Shown piece after piece: positions 17,123 through 26,306 of a stretch of DNA of 64,000 bases. Within the stretch, counting starts at the first letter, position 1; the number at the start of each line of letters is the position of its first letter. The translations under genes and the position numbers were made by a program. A model generated the notes under the pieces. The model saw only the letters and a list, made by a program, of their open reading frames with translations, ran no database searches and was not told where the DNA came from. Source of the stretch: Streptomyces sp. NBC_01353 (lineage in GTDB: Bacteria; Actinomycetota; Actinomycetes; Streptomycetales; Streptomycetaceae); contig NZ_CP108352.1 of NCBI RefSeq assembly GCF_036237275.1, forward strand, positions 1,116,001-1,180,000, read 5' to 3'.

Positions 17123-17950
17123 ATGCCCGTGATCGCTCTCCTGTCCCCCGAGCCGAGCCCCGGCCGCGCCGCACTGGAAGGCATCGCCGCCGCGGTCGCC
17201 ACCGATCTCGGCCTGCCGGACGGCCACTGCCGGGTGACCTGGCAGCAGGTCGGTCCCGATGCCGAGACAGGCCGGCGGCCGGAGTGGCAGGGCGGCGGAC
17301 CGCACTCGCCCATGGGCTTCGTCAGCTGCGAGGAGTCCTGTACGCCGGACGCCGTCGAGCGGCTGCTGCGGTCGCTGCGCGACGAGTTGAGCCGTCTGCT
17401 GGGCGTCCCCGGAGACGACGTGCCGCTCGCCGTGCACCGGGCCGACGCGGGCGATGTGCTGGTCGACGGCGCGCTGGGGGCCGCACCCTCCGAGGTCGTC
17501 TCCCTGCCGGTGGGGCGGGTCGTCGGCGGGCGCGGCGAGGTCTACGACGACGCCTGGGGCGCGGTGTCCGCCGTCATCCGCCTGGACGGGAGCCGGTTCA
17601 CCCCCGAGGCGCTCGCCGGCCTCGACGCCTTCTCGCACATCGAGGTCGTGTACCACTTCGACCGTGTACCGCCCCAGAAGATCGAGACCGGCGCTCGCCA
17701 CCCGCGGGGCAACACCGACTGGCCTCTGGTCGGCATCTTCGCCCAGCGCGGCAAGAACCGTCCCAACCGGCTCGGCGTCTCGCGCTGTCGACTGGTCAAG
17801 ACCGACGGACTCGACATCCATGTGACGGGCCTCGACGCGGTCGACGGCACGCCCGTCCTTGACATCAAGCCCTACATGGCCGAGTTCGGCCCGATCGGCG
17901 ACGTGACCCAGCCTGCGTGGACCACGGAGATCATGCGCCGGTACTACTGA
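17123..17950 (+). CDS. Tautomerase-like domain fused to TrmO/TsaA-family methyltransferase domain
   Basis: A 275-residue two-domain protein. Residues 1-115 begin with Met-Pro-Val, the N-terminal proline arrangement of 4-oxalocrotonate tautomerase-type enzymes, and contain helix-strand repeats ending in VLVDGALG. Residues about 120-275 are a complete UPF0066/TsaA (TrmO-like) domain with RHPRGNTDWP, GIFAQRGKNRPNRLGVSRC and DIKPYMAEF. TrmO methylates the t6A nucleotide of tRNA in E. coli; actinobacterial relatives are usually free-standing proteins of about 155 residues. Start 17123 has AAAGG upstream. What the tautomerase part adds is unknown. Confidence 0.75.
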   Translation: MPVIALLSPEPSPGRAALEGIAAAVATDLGLPDGHCRVTWQQVGPDAETGRRPEWQGGGPHSPMGFVSCEESCTPDAVERLLRSLRDELSRLLGVPGDDVPLAVHRADAGDVLVDGALGAAPSEVVSLPVGRVVGGRGEVYDDAWGAVSAVIRLDGSRFTPEALAGLDAFSHIEVVYHFDRVPPQKIETGARHPRGNTDWPLVGIFAQRGKNRPNRLGVSRCRLVKTDGLDIHVTGLDAVDGTPVLDIKPYMAEFGPIGDVTQPAWTTEIMRRYY

Positions 17951-18025
17951 GGGCGGCGGCCGGGAGAAGGGGCACGGGCGCCGCGTAGAGTGGGCGCGGG
18001 CGCGGCGTGATCACGAGGAGTACGA

Positions 18026-18598
18026 GTGACCGCTGTGAGTCTGGAGCACGCCACCGTCCCCGCCGACACCGGTGAGGTGACCCTGCTGATAGCCCGCCGG
18101 GTGGAGCCCGGATACGAAGCCGCCTTCGAGAAGTGGGCCCAGGGCATACTCGCCAGTGCGGCCACGTTTCCCGGCCATCTCGGCTACGGGCTCTTCCGCT
18201 CCTCGGGAGGCGACGCCCCCTGGTTTCTCGTCCATCGCTTCCGTGACGCGGCGGCCTGCCGGGAGTGGCAGGAGTCACCGGAGCGGGCGGCGTGGTTCGC
18301 GGACTGCGAGGGGCACCACCACACCGAGATCGCCCGGCGGCGACTGACCGGTATGGAGACGTGGTTCGCCAAGCCTGGCTCGACGCGGCCGGCGCCGCCA
18401 CGATGGAAGATGGCGATCAGCGCGACCCTGGCGATCTACCCGATCTCCGTCCTCGGCAGCTACTTCGTCGTGCCCCACCTGACCGCGCTGCCCCTTCTCC
18501 TCAGCAGCGCGGTCATGGCGTGCGTGTTCAACGTCCTGATGACGTACGTGGCGATGCCGGCCGTGAGCCGACTCCTGCGCGGCTGGCTCGGGCGGTAG
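18026..18598 (+). CDS. ABM-domain protein with C-terminal membrane anchor
   Basis: Encodes 190 residues. Residues about 15-110 form an antibiotic-biosynthesis-monooxygenase (ABM) ferredoxin-like domain (TLLIARRVEPGYEAAFEKWA, FPGHLGYGLFR). Residues about 128-180 form two hydrophobic helices (ISATLAIYPISVLGSYFVV and LPLLLSSAVMACVFNVLMTY). Homologues are widespread in actinobacteria with no defined substrate. The start is a GTG at 18026 with GAGGAG six bases upstream. There is no biosynthetic cluster around it, so a role in antibiotic production is not implied. Confidence 0.75.
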   Translation: MTAVSLEHATVPADTGEVTLLIARRVEPGYEAAFEKWAQGILASAATFPGHLGYGLFRSSGGDAPWFLVHRFRDAAACREWQESPERAAWFADCEGHHHTEIARRRLTGMETWFAKPGSTRPAPPRWKMAISATLAIYPISVLGSYFVVPHLTALPLLLSSAVMACVFNVLMTYVAMPAVSRLLRGWLGR

Positions 18599-18670
18599 GC
18601 ACCGGCTCCCGGCCGTCGGCCGCCACGCCGGCGTCAGACCCGACGTCAGGCCCGAGGTGAGACACCGGCG

Positions 18671-19591
18671 TCAGACGCCGACGCTCGGAGCGCCTTCCGG
18701 GGCGCGCAGCAGGGCATCCGGCAGATAGCCGGACGTGACGCCCAGGTCCCACCCGTGCACCTGAACGGCCAGCGCGGCCAGCGCGATCGCGCCGACCGGG
18801 AGCAGGCTGCGCGGGGCGGCGTCGGCCTCCACGCTCTCGCGGTGCCGGACGAGACGGCCGGCCAGGGCCTCTTCGAAGGCCGGCTGGTCGTCCTCCAGGA
18901 GCACGCGCAGGAGGTGCTGGTCGGGCGAGAGCGCACCGACGGCGTCGAGGCGGCGCACCGCCTCGACACGCTCGTCGGCCTCCGGCATACAGAGCGTCAC
19001 GGACGGCCAGTCCCGGGGCAGGTGCCCGCGCGACGGGGTCAGGTAGCCGCACAGGGCGTCCATCTCCGCCAGGTCCGCCGGCTCCGATCGGGAATCCAGC
19101 GGCGAGTACGGCACCCCGTCACGGATCGCGGGCGCGTAGTCCTCCCGCAGCAGCAGTCCGATCACCCGCTCCCGTTCCCATACGGCGCCGCTGACCAGGC
19201 AGAGCCCGAACGCGTCCAGCCAGGTCCGCGCCGTGGGAGCCTGGTCCACGGCGTGACCGAAGCTGAATTCATCACTGCTCAGCGTCTCGTTCACGAGCGG
19301 GAAGGAGATCTCCCAGTCCCCGTCGGGGAAGGCCCCGAGATCCAACACACCGAACGCACACGCCGCAGAGGTGCGCAGGGCCGTGCGAGAGGGCGCGGAG
19401 CCGAGCGTGGGCTCCTCCAGGGTACGAGCGGCGACGTGGTCGAGCAGCTCGTCGCCCATCTCCCGCAGCGCCTCCAAGGACAGTCTGTCGTAGCGCAGCC
19501 CGTGCCAACGGCCGAACGCCCGCCCGCCGATGTCCTCCAGCGCTTGGACGATCCGCTGCTCGTCGACCTCGTGGCACGTCACTTCCCGCAC
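18671..19591 (-). CDS. Immunity 49 (Imm49) family protein
   Basis: A 306-residue soluble, mostly helical protein of the Imm49 type, a predicted immunity family of polymorphic toxin systems. Conserved parts include RAFGRWHGLRYD near residue 25, the central GLLLREDYAPAIRDGVPYS and the C-terminal LAALAVQVHGWDLGVTSGYLP. I place the start at the GTG at 19591 (MREVTCHEVDE) because GGAAGGG lies about eight bases upstream; an ATG at 19615 is in frame but poorly preceded. No toxin gene is adjacent, so it is an orphan immunity gene, possibly protecting against incoming toxins, or with another function. Confidence 0.75.
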   Translation of the reverse strand: MREVTCHEVDEQRIVQALEDIGGRAFGRWHGLRYDRLSLEALREMGDELLDHVAARTLEEPTLGSAPSRTALRTSAACAFGVLDLGAFPDGDWEISFPLVNETLSSDEFSFGHAVDQAPTARTWLDAFGLCLVSGAVWERERVIGLLLREDYAPAIRDGVPYSPLDSRSEPADLAEMDALCGYLTPSRGHLPRDWPSVTLCMPEADERVEAVRRLDAVGALSPDQHLLRVLLEDDQPAFEEALAGRLVRHRESVEADAAPRSLLPVGAIALAALAVQVHGWDLGVTSGYLPDALLRAPEGAPSVGV

Positions 19592-19637
19592 AACTGTCGC
19601 CCTTCCTTGATCCATTCGATCGGCGAACGGAACGCTA

Positions 19638-20831
19638 TCAAGGGCGCTGCCCGCGCTCGAAGTAGGCGACGAGTTCAGGGGAGAGGGCCGGAACCTCGCG
19701 GGGCGTGCCGCCGTCGCGCAGCGACTCGGTGGCACGGACGCCCGCGGCGACGGCCATGCGGGCGGCGACCGGTGAGGTGTCGGTGCGGCCCCCCTCGCGG
19801 ACGAAGCGCAGGAACTCGTCGATGAGCAGGGGGTCGGCGCCTCCGTGGCCGGCGTTGTCCTCGGCGTCCGGCACGGGGTACGTGGCGTCGGCGTCCGGAC
19901 GGTAGGTCGAGCGGCGGGAGTTCCACACCTTCACCACTCCCCCGGGTCCGTCGCCGAAGTTCTCCAGACGGCCCGCGTCGCCGATGACGGTGTAGTTGCG
20001 CCAGTAGTCGGGGGTGAAGTGGCACTGCTGATACGCCGCCAACACCCCGTTGTCGAGACGCATGTTGACCATCGACACATCCTCGACGTCGATCACCGGG
20101 TTGAGGGCGCGCTGGGTGTGCGGAGGCCAGTGGCCGTCCTGGGTGTACCAGTCGTCGGCCTTGGGTTCGCCCGGTGTGCGGCGGTGCGGGTTGGCTCCGT
20201 AGACCATGAGGTCGCCGAGGGCCTGGACCTGGCGCGTCCAGCTGCCGGCGAGCCAGTGCAGGACGTCGATGTCGTGCGCGGCTTTCTGGAGCAACAGCCC
20301 GGTGGTGTTGCGCCGTTCGGCGTGCCAGTCCTTGAAGTACCAGTCGCCTCCGTAGCCCACGAAGTGCCGTACCCAGACGGTCTTGACCTCGCCGATCTCG
20401 CCGCGCGCGATGATGTCGCGCATCAGACGGACGACCGGCATGTGGCGCATGTTGTGGCCGACGTACAGCCGTGTCCCGGTCTCGTACGCCGTCCTCAGGA
20501 TCTCGTCGCACCGCTCGATGTCGATGTCGAGGGGCTTCTCGACGAAGACGGGTTTGCCGGCCTTCAGGGCTTCACAGGTGACGTCGGCGTGGGTGTGGTC
20601 GGGGGTGAGGACGAGGACCGCGTCGATGTCGGGGCCGGCGATCACCTCCCGGTGGTCGTCGGTGACCCGCGCGCCGGGGAAGGCGAGCTCCCCCTCCGTC
20701 CGCGCCGTGGCGTCGTGATCCGCGAGCGCGGTGACTCGGGAGCCCGCGCCCGGCCGGTGGGCGGTGCGGGCCAGGGTGCCGCGCAGTCCGTAGCCGAGGA
20801 CGCCGAGGCGCAGATCGGAGGGGGTGGGCAT
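19638..20831 (-). CDS. Gfo/Idh/MocA-family oxidoreductase
   Basis: A 397-residue NAD(P)-dependent sugar or sugar-acid dehydrogenase. The Rossmann motif is LGVLGYGLRG (9-18), the EKP motif is VFVEKPLDID (about 95-104) and the active-site region reads QKAAHDIDVLHWLAG with the conserved histidine. Start 20831 has AAGGAAGG upstream. It is the last gene of operon A, 25 bases after the beta-helix gene, so its substrate is probably a sugar or uronic acid released or imported by the products of that operon. Confidence 0.85.
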   Translation of the reverse strand: MPTPSDLRLGVLGYGLRGTLARTAHRPGAGSRVTALADHDATARTEGELAFPGARVTDDHREVIAGPDIDAVLVLTPDHTHADVTCEALKAGKPVFVEKPLDIDIERCDEILRTAYETGTRLYVGHNMRHMPVVRLMRDIIARGEIGEVKTVWVRHFVGYGGDWYFKDWHAERRNTTGLLLQKAAHDIDVLHWLAGSWTRQVQALGDLMVYGANPHRRTPGEPKADDWYTQDGHWPPHTQRALNPVIDVEDVSMVNMRLDNGVLAAYQQCHFTPDYWRNYTVIGDAGRLENFGDGPGGVVKVWNSRRSTYRPDADATYPVPDAEDNAGHGGADPLLIDEFLRFVREGGRTDTSPVAARMAVAAGVRATESLRDGGTPREVPALSPELVAYFERGQRP

Positions 20832-20856
20832 GGGAGCTACCTTCCTTTGAAGAGGC

Positions 20857-23103
20857 TTACGGGTGGATCAGGACATGGGCCAGGGCCACGCGTCCGGTGC
20901 CGCTGAGCTTGATCCTCACGTATCGGGCCTCTCTGTCGGTGTCCACAAGGGTGGGTCGGAGCGCCTTGCCGCCGACGTGGACCGTCGTGGCGTCGGAGAA
21001 GTCCGCCGTCGTGGCCAGCTGCACGTCGAAGTCGGCTGTGGTCATCGAGGTGTTGTTCCAGACCTCGATCTGTCCGACGTGATGGGTGTCGCCGAGGTCC
21101 ACCTGCCACCATGCGCCCGGTTCGGCGAGCGTGCGGGTGTCGGTGGTGGTGTCGCCGTCGGTGGCGTAGGCCGCGGCTGCCGCGCCGTCGGTGGAGGACT
21201 GGGTGGCCGTGCCCGCGCGGGTCAGGTCGGGGCGGAGCTGTTCGACATGGCCGCGTCCTCCGGCGCCTGCGGTCGCGGCGACGTGGAGCGCCTCGTCGGG
21301 CAGTCGGTCGAGCCCGGTGTGGTTGTCGGCCATGGTCGAGCCGGTGCCCGTGAGCGCGGGGGCGGCGGTGTCGGTCCAGTTGTCGGTGGCGTGGTTGTCG
21401 ATGCCGTAGTCGGCCCAGTTCGACACCCACTTGTAGCCCACGCGGGTGAGCACGTTGCGGGTGACGGTGATGTGGCTGGACTGTTCGTCGAGGTAGATGC
21501 CGTTGCCGTCGCGCTCGGTGTTGCCGTACGCGCTGCGGTTGATGTAGTTGCCGGAGATCACGGTGCCGGGCTGGGCGCCCTGGGTGTAGATGGCACCTCC
21601 GTCGTGCTGGTCGTACGCGACGCGCATGACGTTGGTGATCCGGTTGTTCGTGACGCGGTTGTCGCGCAGCACGGACATCCGGGCTTCGGGCTGGTTCCAG
21701 CCCCAGCCTACGGAGATGCCGGAGTACGGCAGGTCGTCGAGGGTGTTGTGGTCGATGACGGTCTCGGCCTCGTAGCCCGCCCAGATGCCGACGGCGTCGG
21801 TGTATTCCACTCCCGTACGTCGGATCGTGTTGTACGACACCGTGTTGCGGGCCCCCGCGAGTTCGGCGGCCGGCATGGGTTCCGTGTCACCGATGTAGGC
21901 GGCTCCGGAGGAGAGGTCGGTGAACCGGGAGCGGGTCAGGGTGGAGTCCTGGGTGCCCTGTTCGAAGACCACCCCCGCGCCGCCGAGATGGGTGAACGCC
22001 ACTCGGTCGACGACCACCTGCCGGCCGCCCCGGACGGTGAGCGCGGCGGCGGGCTTGGTGTAGTGACGGCCGGCGTGGTCGGTGGGCCCGGTGGCCCCGG
22101 TCAGGGTGAGACCGGCTTGTGTGCCCGCGTACCCCTCGTCCGTGGAGGGCTGCAGGTAGGCGGAGTACGCGAAGCCGATGCCTGTGATGCGGACGTCGTG
22201 GGCGCCGTCGAGCGTGAGCAGGGTCTCGGTGACCGGGCTGACGGTCCTGGCGCGGCGCATGTTCTCGCCCCGGCGCGGCAGGTACGTGATCGTGCGCGCG
22301 GCCGAGTCCCAGACGAACTCCCCGGGCTGGTCGAGCAGTTCGCGGGCGTTCTCGAAGTAGGAGACCTTCGTGTAGCGGGAGGAGTCGACGGTGGTCGTGT
22401 CCCAGGCGGGCCCGGTGCGGTCGGTGCCTGAGGCCGAGTTGGTCCAGCAGGGCTGTGCGAACGTCATGATGTCGCCGCTGACGGAAGCGATCCGGCAGTG
22501 GTAGTTGCGCCACCGGACCCGGATGACGGCCTCTGCGTCGGTGGGGCGTGCCCAGTCGGCGATGCCGGTGGCCCGCGCGCCGGTCATACCGGTCTTGGTG
22601 GCGTCGCACACGGAGGCGGCGCAGGAGTCGCCGCTCGCCCGGACGGCCCGTACGCCGTCGACGAAGAGCTGGCGCGGGGTGACGTCCGCGGGGGCCTCGG
22701 CGGTCCAGGTGCCGTCCGCGTTCTCGGACCAGCCGGTGAGTGCCCGGCCGCCGGACAGTACGGGGTCGGCTCCGGGGGCGGCTGTCCAGGTGACGGTGTG
22801 TCCGTCGCGTCCGGAGTCGGCCGCGCCGAGTTCCAGGGATTTCCTCAACGAGTAGACGCCGTCGGCCAGTTCGACGCGTACGTCGCGTCCGTGGACCGTG
22901 CGGGCGGCGTCACGGGCGCCGTCGAGGGAGCAGGGCCGGCCGGGGCTGCAGGTCGAGCCCGAGCCGTCGGGGGCGGCGTGGAGGGTGCGGGGTGCCGGCC
23001 CGGCCGCGGTGGCCGAGCCGGCCTCGGCGGCCGGGGCGGCGGAGAGGAGGGCGGCCGTCGTGGCGAGTGCCAGGACCAGGCGGGTTCCGTTCATGGTCGG
23101 CAT
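20857..23103 (-). CDS. Secreted parallel beta-helix protein with C-terminal F5/8-type-C domain
   Basis: A 748-residue exported protein. A signal peptide (about 4-29, ending AAEAG) precedes a region beginning APDGSGSTCSPGRPCSLDGARDAARTV, typical of right-handed beta-helix proteins. Central repeats (about 320-590) hold beta-helix turns with N-rich steps (NTVSYNTIRRTGV, NRVTNNRITNV, GNYINRSAYGN). Residues about 620-748 form a discoidin/F5-8C carbohydrate-binding domain (WWQVDLGDTHHVGQIEVWNN). Such proteins are polysaccharide lyases, epimerases or glycosidases. Start 23103 overlaps the M1 peptidase stop (TGATG) with GGAG upstream; 23094 is an alternative. Confidence 0.83.
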   Translation of the reverse strand: MPTMNGTRLVLALATTAALLSAAPAAEAGSATAAGPAPRTLHAAPDGSGSTCSPGRPCSLDGARDAARTVHGRDVRVELADGVYSLRKSLELGAADSGRDGHTVTWTAAPGADPVLSGGRALTGWSENADGTWTAEAPADVTPRQLFVDGVRAVRASGDSCAASVCDATKTGMTGARATGIADWARPTDAEAVIRVRWRNYHCRIASVSGDIMTFAQPCWTNSASGTDRTGPAWDTTTVDSSRYTKVSYFENARELLDQPGEFVWDSAARTITYLPRRGENMRRARTVSPVTETLLTLDGAHDVRITGIGFAYSAYLQPSTDEGYAGTQAGLTLTGATGPTDHAGRHYTKPAAALTVRGGRQVVVDRVAFTHLGGAGVVFEQGTQDSTLTRSRFTDLSSGAAYIGDTEPMPAAELAGARNTVSYNTIRRTGVEYTDAVGIWAGYEAETVIDHNTLDDLPYSGISVGWGWNQPEARMSVLRDNRVTNNRITNVMRVAYDQHDGGAIYTQGAQPGTVISGNYINRSAYGNTERDGNGIYLDEQSSHITVTRNVLTRVGYKWVSNWADYGIDNHATDNWTDTAAPALTGTGSTMADNHTGLDRLPDEALHVAATAGAGGRGHVEQLRPDLTRAGTATQSSTDGAAAAAYATDGDTTTDTRTLAEPGAWWQVDLGDTHHVGQIEVWNNTSMTTADFDVQLATTADFSDATTVHVGGKALRPTLVDTDREARYVRIKLSGTGRVALAHVLIHP

Positions 23104-24554
23104 CAGCTCCAGTCGGGGTGGCCGGGCATGGCCGGGTTGTCCGGGCTGAAGAGCCAGTTCTCCAGGAAGGGGCGCAGCGTGGGGTCGTGCGTGACGCGCA
23201 CCGCGTTGTCGATGAAGTCCTGGGAGTCGGCGTTGCCGTGCCGGTGCTTGATCAGCCAGGACTTCATGATCGCGTCGAACTCGTCCTGGCCGACCTGCTG
23301 GTGCAGGGCGTAGAGGACGACCGCGGCACCGTCGTAGATGTTGAACCCGCCGAGGGCCGTGGGCAGCCCGGGCGGACCGTCGGTCTTGCGCACGGCGTCG
23401 AGCTTTCCGTACGCCGTCCGCATCTTGGCCTCCATGGAGGCGGTGCCCTGCTGGTCGGCCCAGAGGGCGGCGTAGTAGACGGCGGGTCCCTCGTTCAGCC
23501 AGGCGCTCTGCCAGGTGGTGGGCGTGACCGAGTCGCCGAACCACTGGTGGGTCAGCTCGTGGATCATCACGTTCGTGTACGTCGTCGAGGTGGCGGCGTT
23601 CTTGAACCAGGCGGGCCCGAACAGCGACAGGGTCTGGTTCTCCAGGGCGTCCGTGTACCCGTCGCGGACGATCTGCATCCCGTACGTGTCGAAGGGGTAG
23701 CGGACGCCGAGGGTCTGCTCCAGCCAGGCGATCTGGCCGCCGGTCTGCTCGACGATCGGCCGGTAGGTGGCGACCTGGTCGTCGGGGACGTAGTGGCGCA
23801 GCCGCACGCCGTGCGGTCCGCGCCCGGTCAGCAGGGTCTGCTTCTCCACGGAGATGCCGAGGAGTTCGGAGGCCATGGGGGCGTCGAGGCGGAAATCGAA
23901 GGTGGTCTTCCCGTCGCCGGCCGGGCGGGTGCCGGTCGCCGTGCCGTTGGCGGCGGGCGTCCAGCCGTCGGGGGCGGTGAGGTGGAAGGTCCAGCTCGCC
24001 TTGTCCATCGGGGTGTCGTTGACGGGGGCGAAGGTGTCGGCGCGGGACGACTGTGCCGCGGAGGCGAAGCCGCCGTCGCTCATGTAGCGCCAGCCGGGTG
24101 CGCCGATCGGCTTGGTCCTGCCGTTGCCGTGGTAGGTCACGGCGACCTCGAAGGGGCGGTGGTCGCGCAGCCCGCCGGCCGGGGTGACGGTGAGTTCCTG
24201 GCCGCTCCTGCCGAGCGAGACGGCCCAGGCGGCGTCCTTGCCGTTCACCTTCACCTCGTCGATGGCGAGGGAGTCGACGTCGAGGTTGAAGGACGAGAGG
24301 TCCTGGGTGGCCTTCGCGCGGATCTTCATGGTGCCGGTGAAGTCGTAGGTCACCGGGGTGAAGTCGAACGACAGGTCGTAGTGATGGACGTCGTAGCCGC
24401 CGTTGCCGAGGGTCGGGAAGAGCGGGTCGCCGACGCCGTCGGAGCCGGGCTTCGGGTCGAAGCCGTGGGCGTGGGCGGGTGTGCCGAGCAGCGGGAGGGC
24501 GATCGCTGCGGCGACGGCGGCGCTGCCCGCCTTCGTGAGGAGCGTACGTCTCAT
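23103..24554 (-). CDS. Secreted M1-family metallopeptidase
   Basis: A 483-residue zinc aminopeptidase-like enzyme with a signal peptide (1-29, ending AHA). The active site is HELTH (332-336) with the third zinc ligand Glu355 in WLNEG, exactly the HEXXH-X18-E of family M1. The exopeptidase GxMEN motif is replaced by DALEN (302-306), which may change specificity. At under 500 residues it resembles the shorter secreted actinobacterial M1 enzymes without the C-terminal helical domain. It lies five bases after the binding-protein gene and is coupled to the beta-helix gene, so peptide trimming accompanies sugar uptake. Confidence 0.88.
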   Translation of the reverse strand: MRRTLLTKAGSAAVAAAIALPLLGTPAHAHGFDPKPGSDGVGDPLFPTLGNGGYDVHHYDLSFDFTPVTYDFTGTMKIRAKATQDLSSFNLDVDSLAIDEVKVNGKDAAWAVSLGRSGQELTVTPAGGLRDHRPFEVAVTYHGNGRTKPIGAPGWRYMSDGGFASAAQSSRADTFAPVNDTPMDKASWTFHLTAPDGWTPAANGTATGTRPAGDGKTTFDFRLDAPMASELLGISVEKQTLLTGRGPHGVRLRHYVPDDQVATYRPIVEQTGGQIAWLEQTLGVRYPFDTYGMQIVRDGYTDALENQTLSLFGPAWFKNAATSTTYTNVMIHELTHQWFGDSVTPTTWQSAWLNEGPAVYYAALWADQQGTASMEAKMRTAYGKLDAVRKTDGPPGLPTALGGFNIYDGAAVVLYALHQQVGQDEFDAIMKSWLIKHRHGNADSQDFIDNAVRVTHDPTLRPFLENWLFSPDNPAMPGHPDWS

Positions 24555-24559
24555 GGTGG

Positions 24560-26233
24560 TCACTTCTTCCCCTTCTGCGAGGCCTGCTCGAATTCGGCGC
24601 GGCACGTGTCGCCGCCCGCGTCGCGCCACTTGCGCACCACGGCGTCGTACGAGGAGATCGGCTTGCGGCCCGCGACGATGTCCTTGATGCCGTCCTGGTG
24701 GATGGTGAGGAGGCTGCCGTTGCCCTTGGAGTCCCAGGTCGGCGAGGCGTACTCCTGCGTCGGGTCGTGCTGCATCATCGGGATCAGCCGGGTGTACGCG
24801 TCGTGGACATGTCGGACGGCGTCCGCGGACGCCGCGTTGAACAGCGGCGGTACCGGCGAGGCGAGCTTGTTCCACGGCACGGCGATGTCCTGGATGCCCT
24901 GCTTGGTGAGCGACGGGTTGCCCTTGGTGTCGCGCTTGTGGTCGACGCCCTCGACGCCGTAGTAAATGAGGGTGTACTCGACGGAGCCGAACGGCGATGC
25001 CGCGAAGTCGGCCAGGGCGAGGATCTCCTTGACCCGCTTGTCGTCGGCCTTCCTGATGTGGGTGTTCTGGAGGGCGACGTTGTCCATCCAGGCGACGGCG
25101 TCCTTGCCGAACGGGGTCATCGGCCGCACGTCGAAGGACGGGTCGACGGCCGCCATCGCGTCGACGTAGCCGGTGCCGGGCTGGAGGAAGGCGGGCATCC
25201 CGTCGTAGACGTAGGCGGCCTTGCCGCTCTTGAACAGGTTCGTGTACTCGGCCTTCTGCGCGCCGACCATCTGGACCGTGCCCGGGTAGAAGCAGCCCGC
25301 CTTGTACAGCTTGGCGGCCGTCTCGACGGCCAGTCGGTACGCGTCGGTCTCCAGCTGGTACGTCCACTTGCCCGAGGTGGGGTCCATGGACCAGAAGTAC
25401 GGGGCGCCCGCGGACTCGGCGAGCAGGGTCGTGACGCCGGCGGAGAAGGCGTACTGGTTCTCCTTGGGCCGGGTCAGCTCCTTGGCCAGCTCGACGAACC
25501 GGTCCATGTCGGTGATCTGGTCGAGGCTGGTGACACCGGCCCGCGCGAACAGGTCGTGGCGGTAGAAGCCCGCGCCGGTGGTGCCGTAGCGGGTGATCGG
25601 GATGCCGTAGAGCTTGCCGCCGAAGATCGCCTGGCGCCAGGCCTGTTCGGGGATCGCCGCGAGGTTCGGATAGTCCTTGATCGCGTCACCCGCCAGGTGC
25701 GGTGTCAGATCGGCGCACGTGGCACCGAGGAAGCCGGGCAGGTCGTCGACACCGCCGGTCTCCGGGTACATGAAGATGTCCGGGAGGCTGTCGCTGGCCA
25801 CCATGGTGGAGAACTTGGCGGGGTAGTCGTCGGCGGGCACGGCCGTGAAGTCCACCTCGGTGCCCAGCATCTCCTCGACGGCGCGCCAGGCGGCGTTCTC
25901 CTCCCGGGCGGGCGGCGGCGTGGTGAAGGTCTCCGTGGTCGCCGTGATCTTCTTGGCCCCCTTGAGCGGGGTGGGCCGGGTGGCGCGCAGCGGCTTGGCC
26001 GGGTACGAGAGGTAGCCCTGCGGGACACCGGCGGCCGTGCCGGCGAGATCGGGTTTGAGACCGATGTTGCGGACCGTGGTGCGAGGGATCAGCGAGGCGC
26101 TCTTCGCCTCCGCCTTCGCCGTGGTGCCGCCGTCGCCGCAGGCGGCGAGCAGCGGGGCCGCGGCCACACCGAGGCCGACGCCCGCACCCCAGCGGAACAG
26201 GGTGCGCCGATTGATGAATGTGGAGCCGGACAT
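24560..26233 (-). CDS. Carbohydrate ABC transporter substrate-binding lipoprotein
   Basis: A 557-residue extracellular solute-binding protein, LipO/YtcQ type. The N-terminus has a twin arginine followed by a hydrophobic stretch and lipobox LLAAC (Cys32), so lipoprotein export, possibly by Tat, is expected. The body has the family pattern LPDIFMYPETGG, GKLYGIPITRYG and PMTPFGKDAVAWMDN. Binding proteins of this size with the two permeases upstream typically take up oligosaccharides, often derived from uronate or complex glycans. Start 26233 has GAGGAG upstream. It is third in operon A. No ATPase gene is nearby, so a shared MsiK-type ATPase is likely. Confidence 0.88.
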   Translation of the reverse strand: MSGSTFINRRTLFRWGAGVGLGVAAAPLLAACGDGGTTAKAEAKSASLIPRTTVRNIGLKPDLAGTAAGVPQGYLSYPAKPLRATRPTPLKGAKKITATTETFTTPPPAREENAAWRAVEEMLGTEVDFTAVPADDYPAKFSTMVASDSLPDIFMYPETGGVDDLPGFLGATCADLTPHLAGDAIKDYPNLAAIPEQAWRQAIFGGKLYGIPITRYGTTGAGFYRHDLFARAGVTSLDQITDMDRFVELAKELTRPKENQYAFSAGVTTLLAESAGAPYFWSMDPTSGKWTYQLETDAYRLAVETAAKLYKAGCFYPGTVQMVGAQKAEYTNLFKSGKAAYVYDGMPAFLQPGTGYVDAMAAVDPSFDVRPMTPFGKDAVAWMDNVALQNTHIRKADDKRVKEILALADFAASPFGSVEYTLIYYGVEGVDHKRDTKGNPSLTKQGIQDIAVPWNKLASPVPPLFNAASADAVRHVHDAYTRLIPMMQHDPTQEYASPTWDSKGNGSLLTIHQDGIKDIVAGRKPISSYDAVVRKWRDAGGDTCRAEFEQASQKGKK

Positions 26234-26306
26234 CTGAGGTCTCCTCAGCGAAATGGCGTACGGGACAGGAAGGTTCGAGGGGGGTGGGGAGTCTGCGGGC
26301 GGCCGG

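Noticed and set aside
18026-18598. Part of an antibiotic biosynthetic cluster because of the ABM domain
   Set aside because: No polyketide, peptide or tailoring genes nearby, and the protein has membrane helices typical of housekeeping ABM proteins.
18600-18670. Short direct repeats (GGCGTCAGAC, GACGTCAGGC) after the ABM gene
   Set aside because: Too short and imperfect, and no symmetry strong enough for a terminator or operator call.
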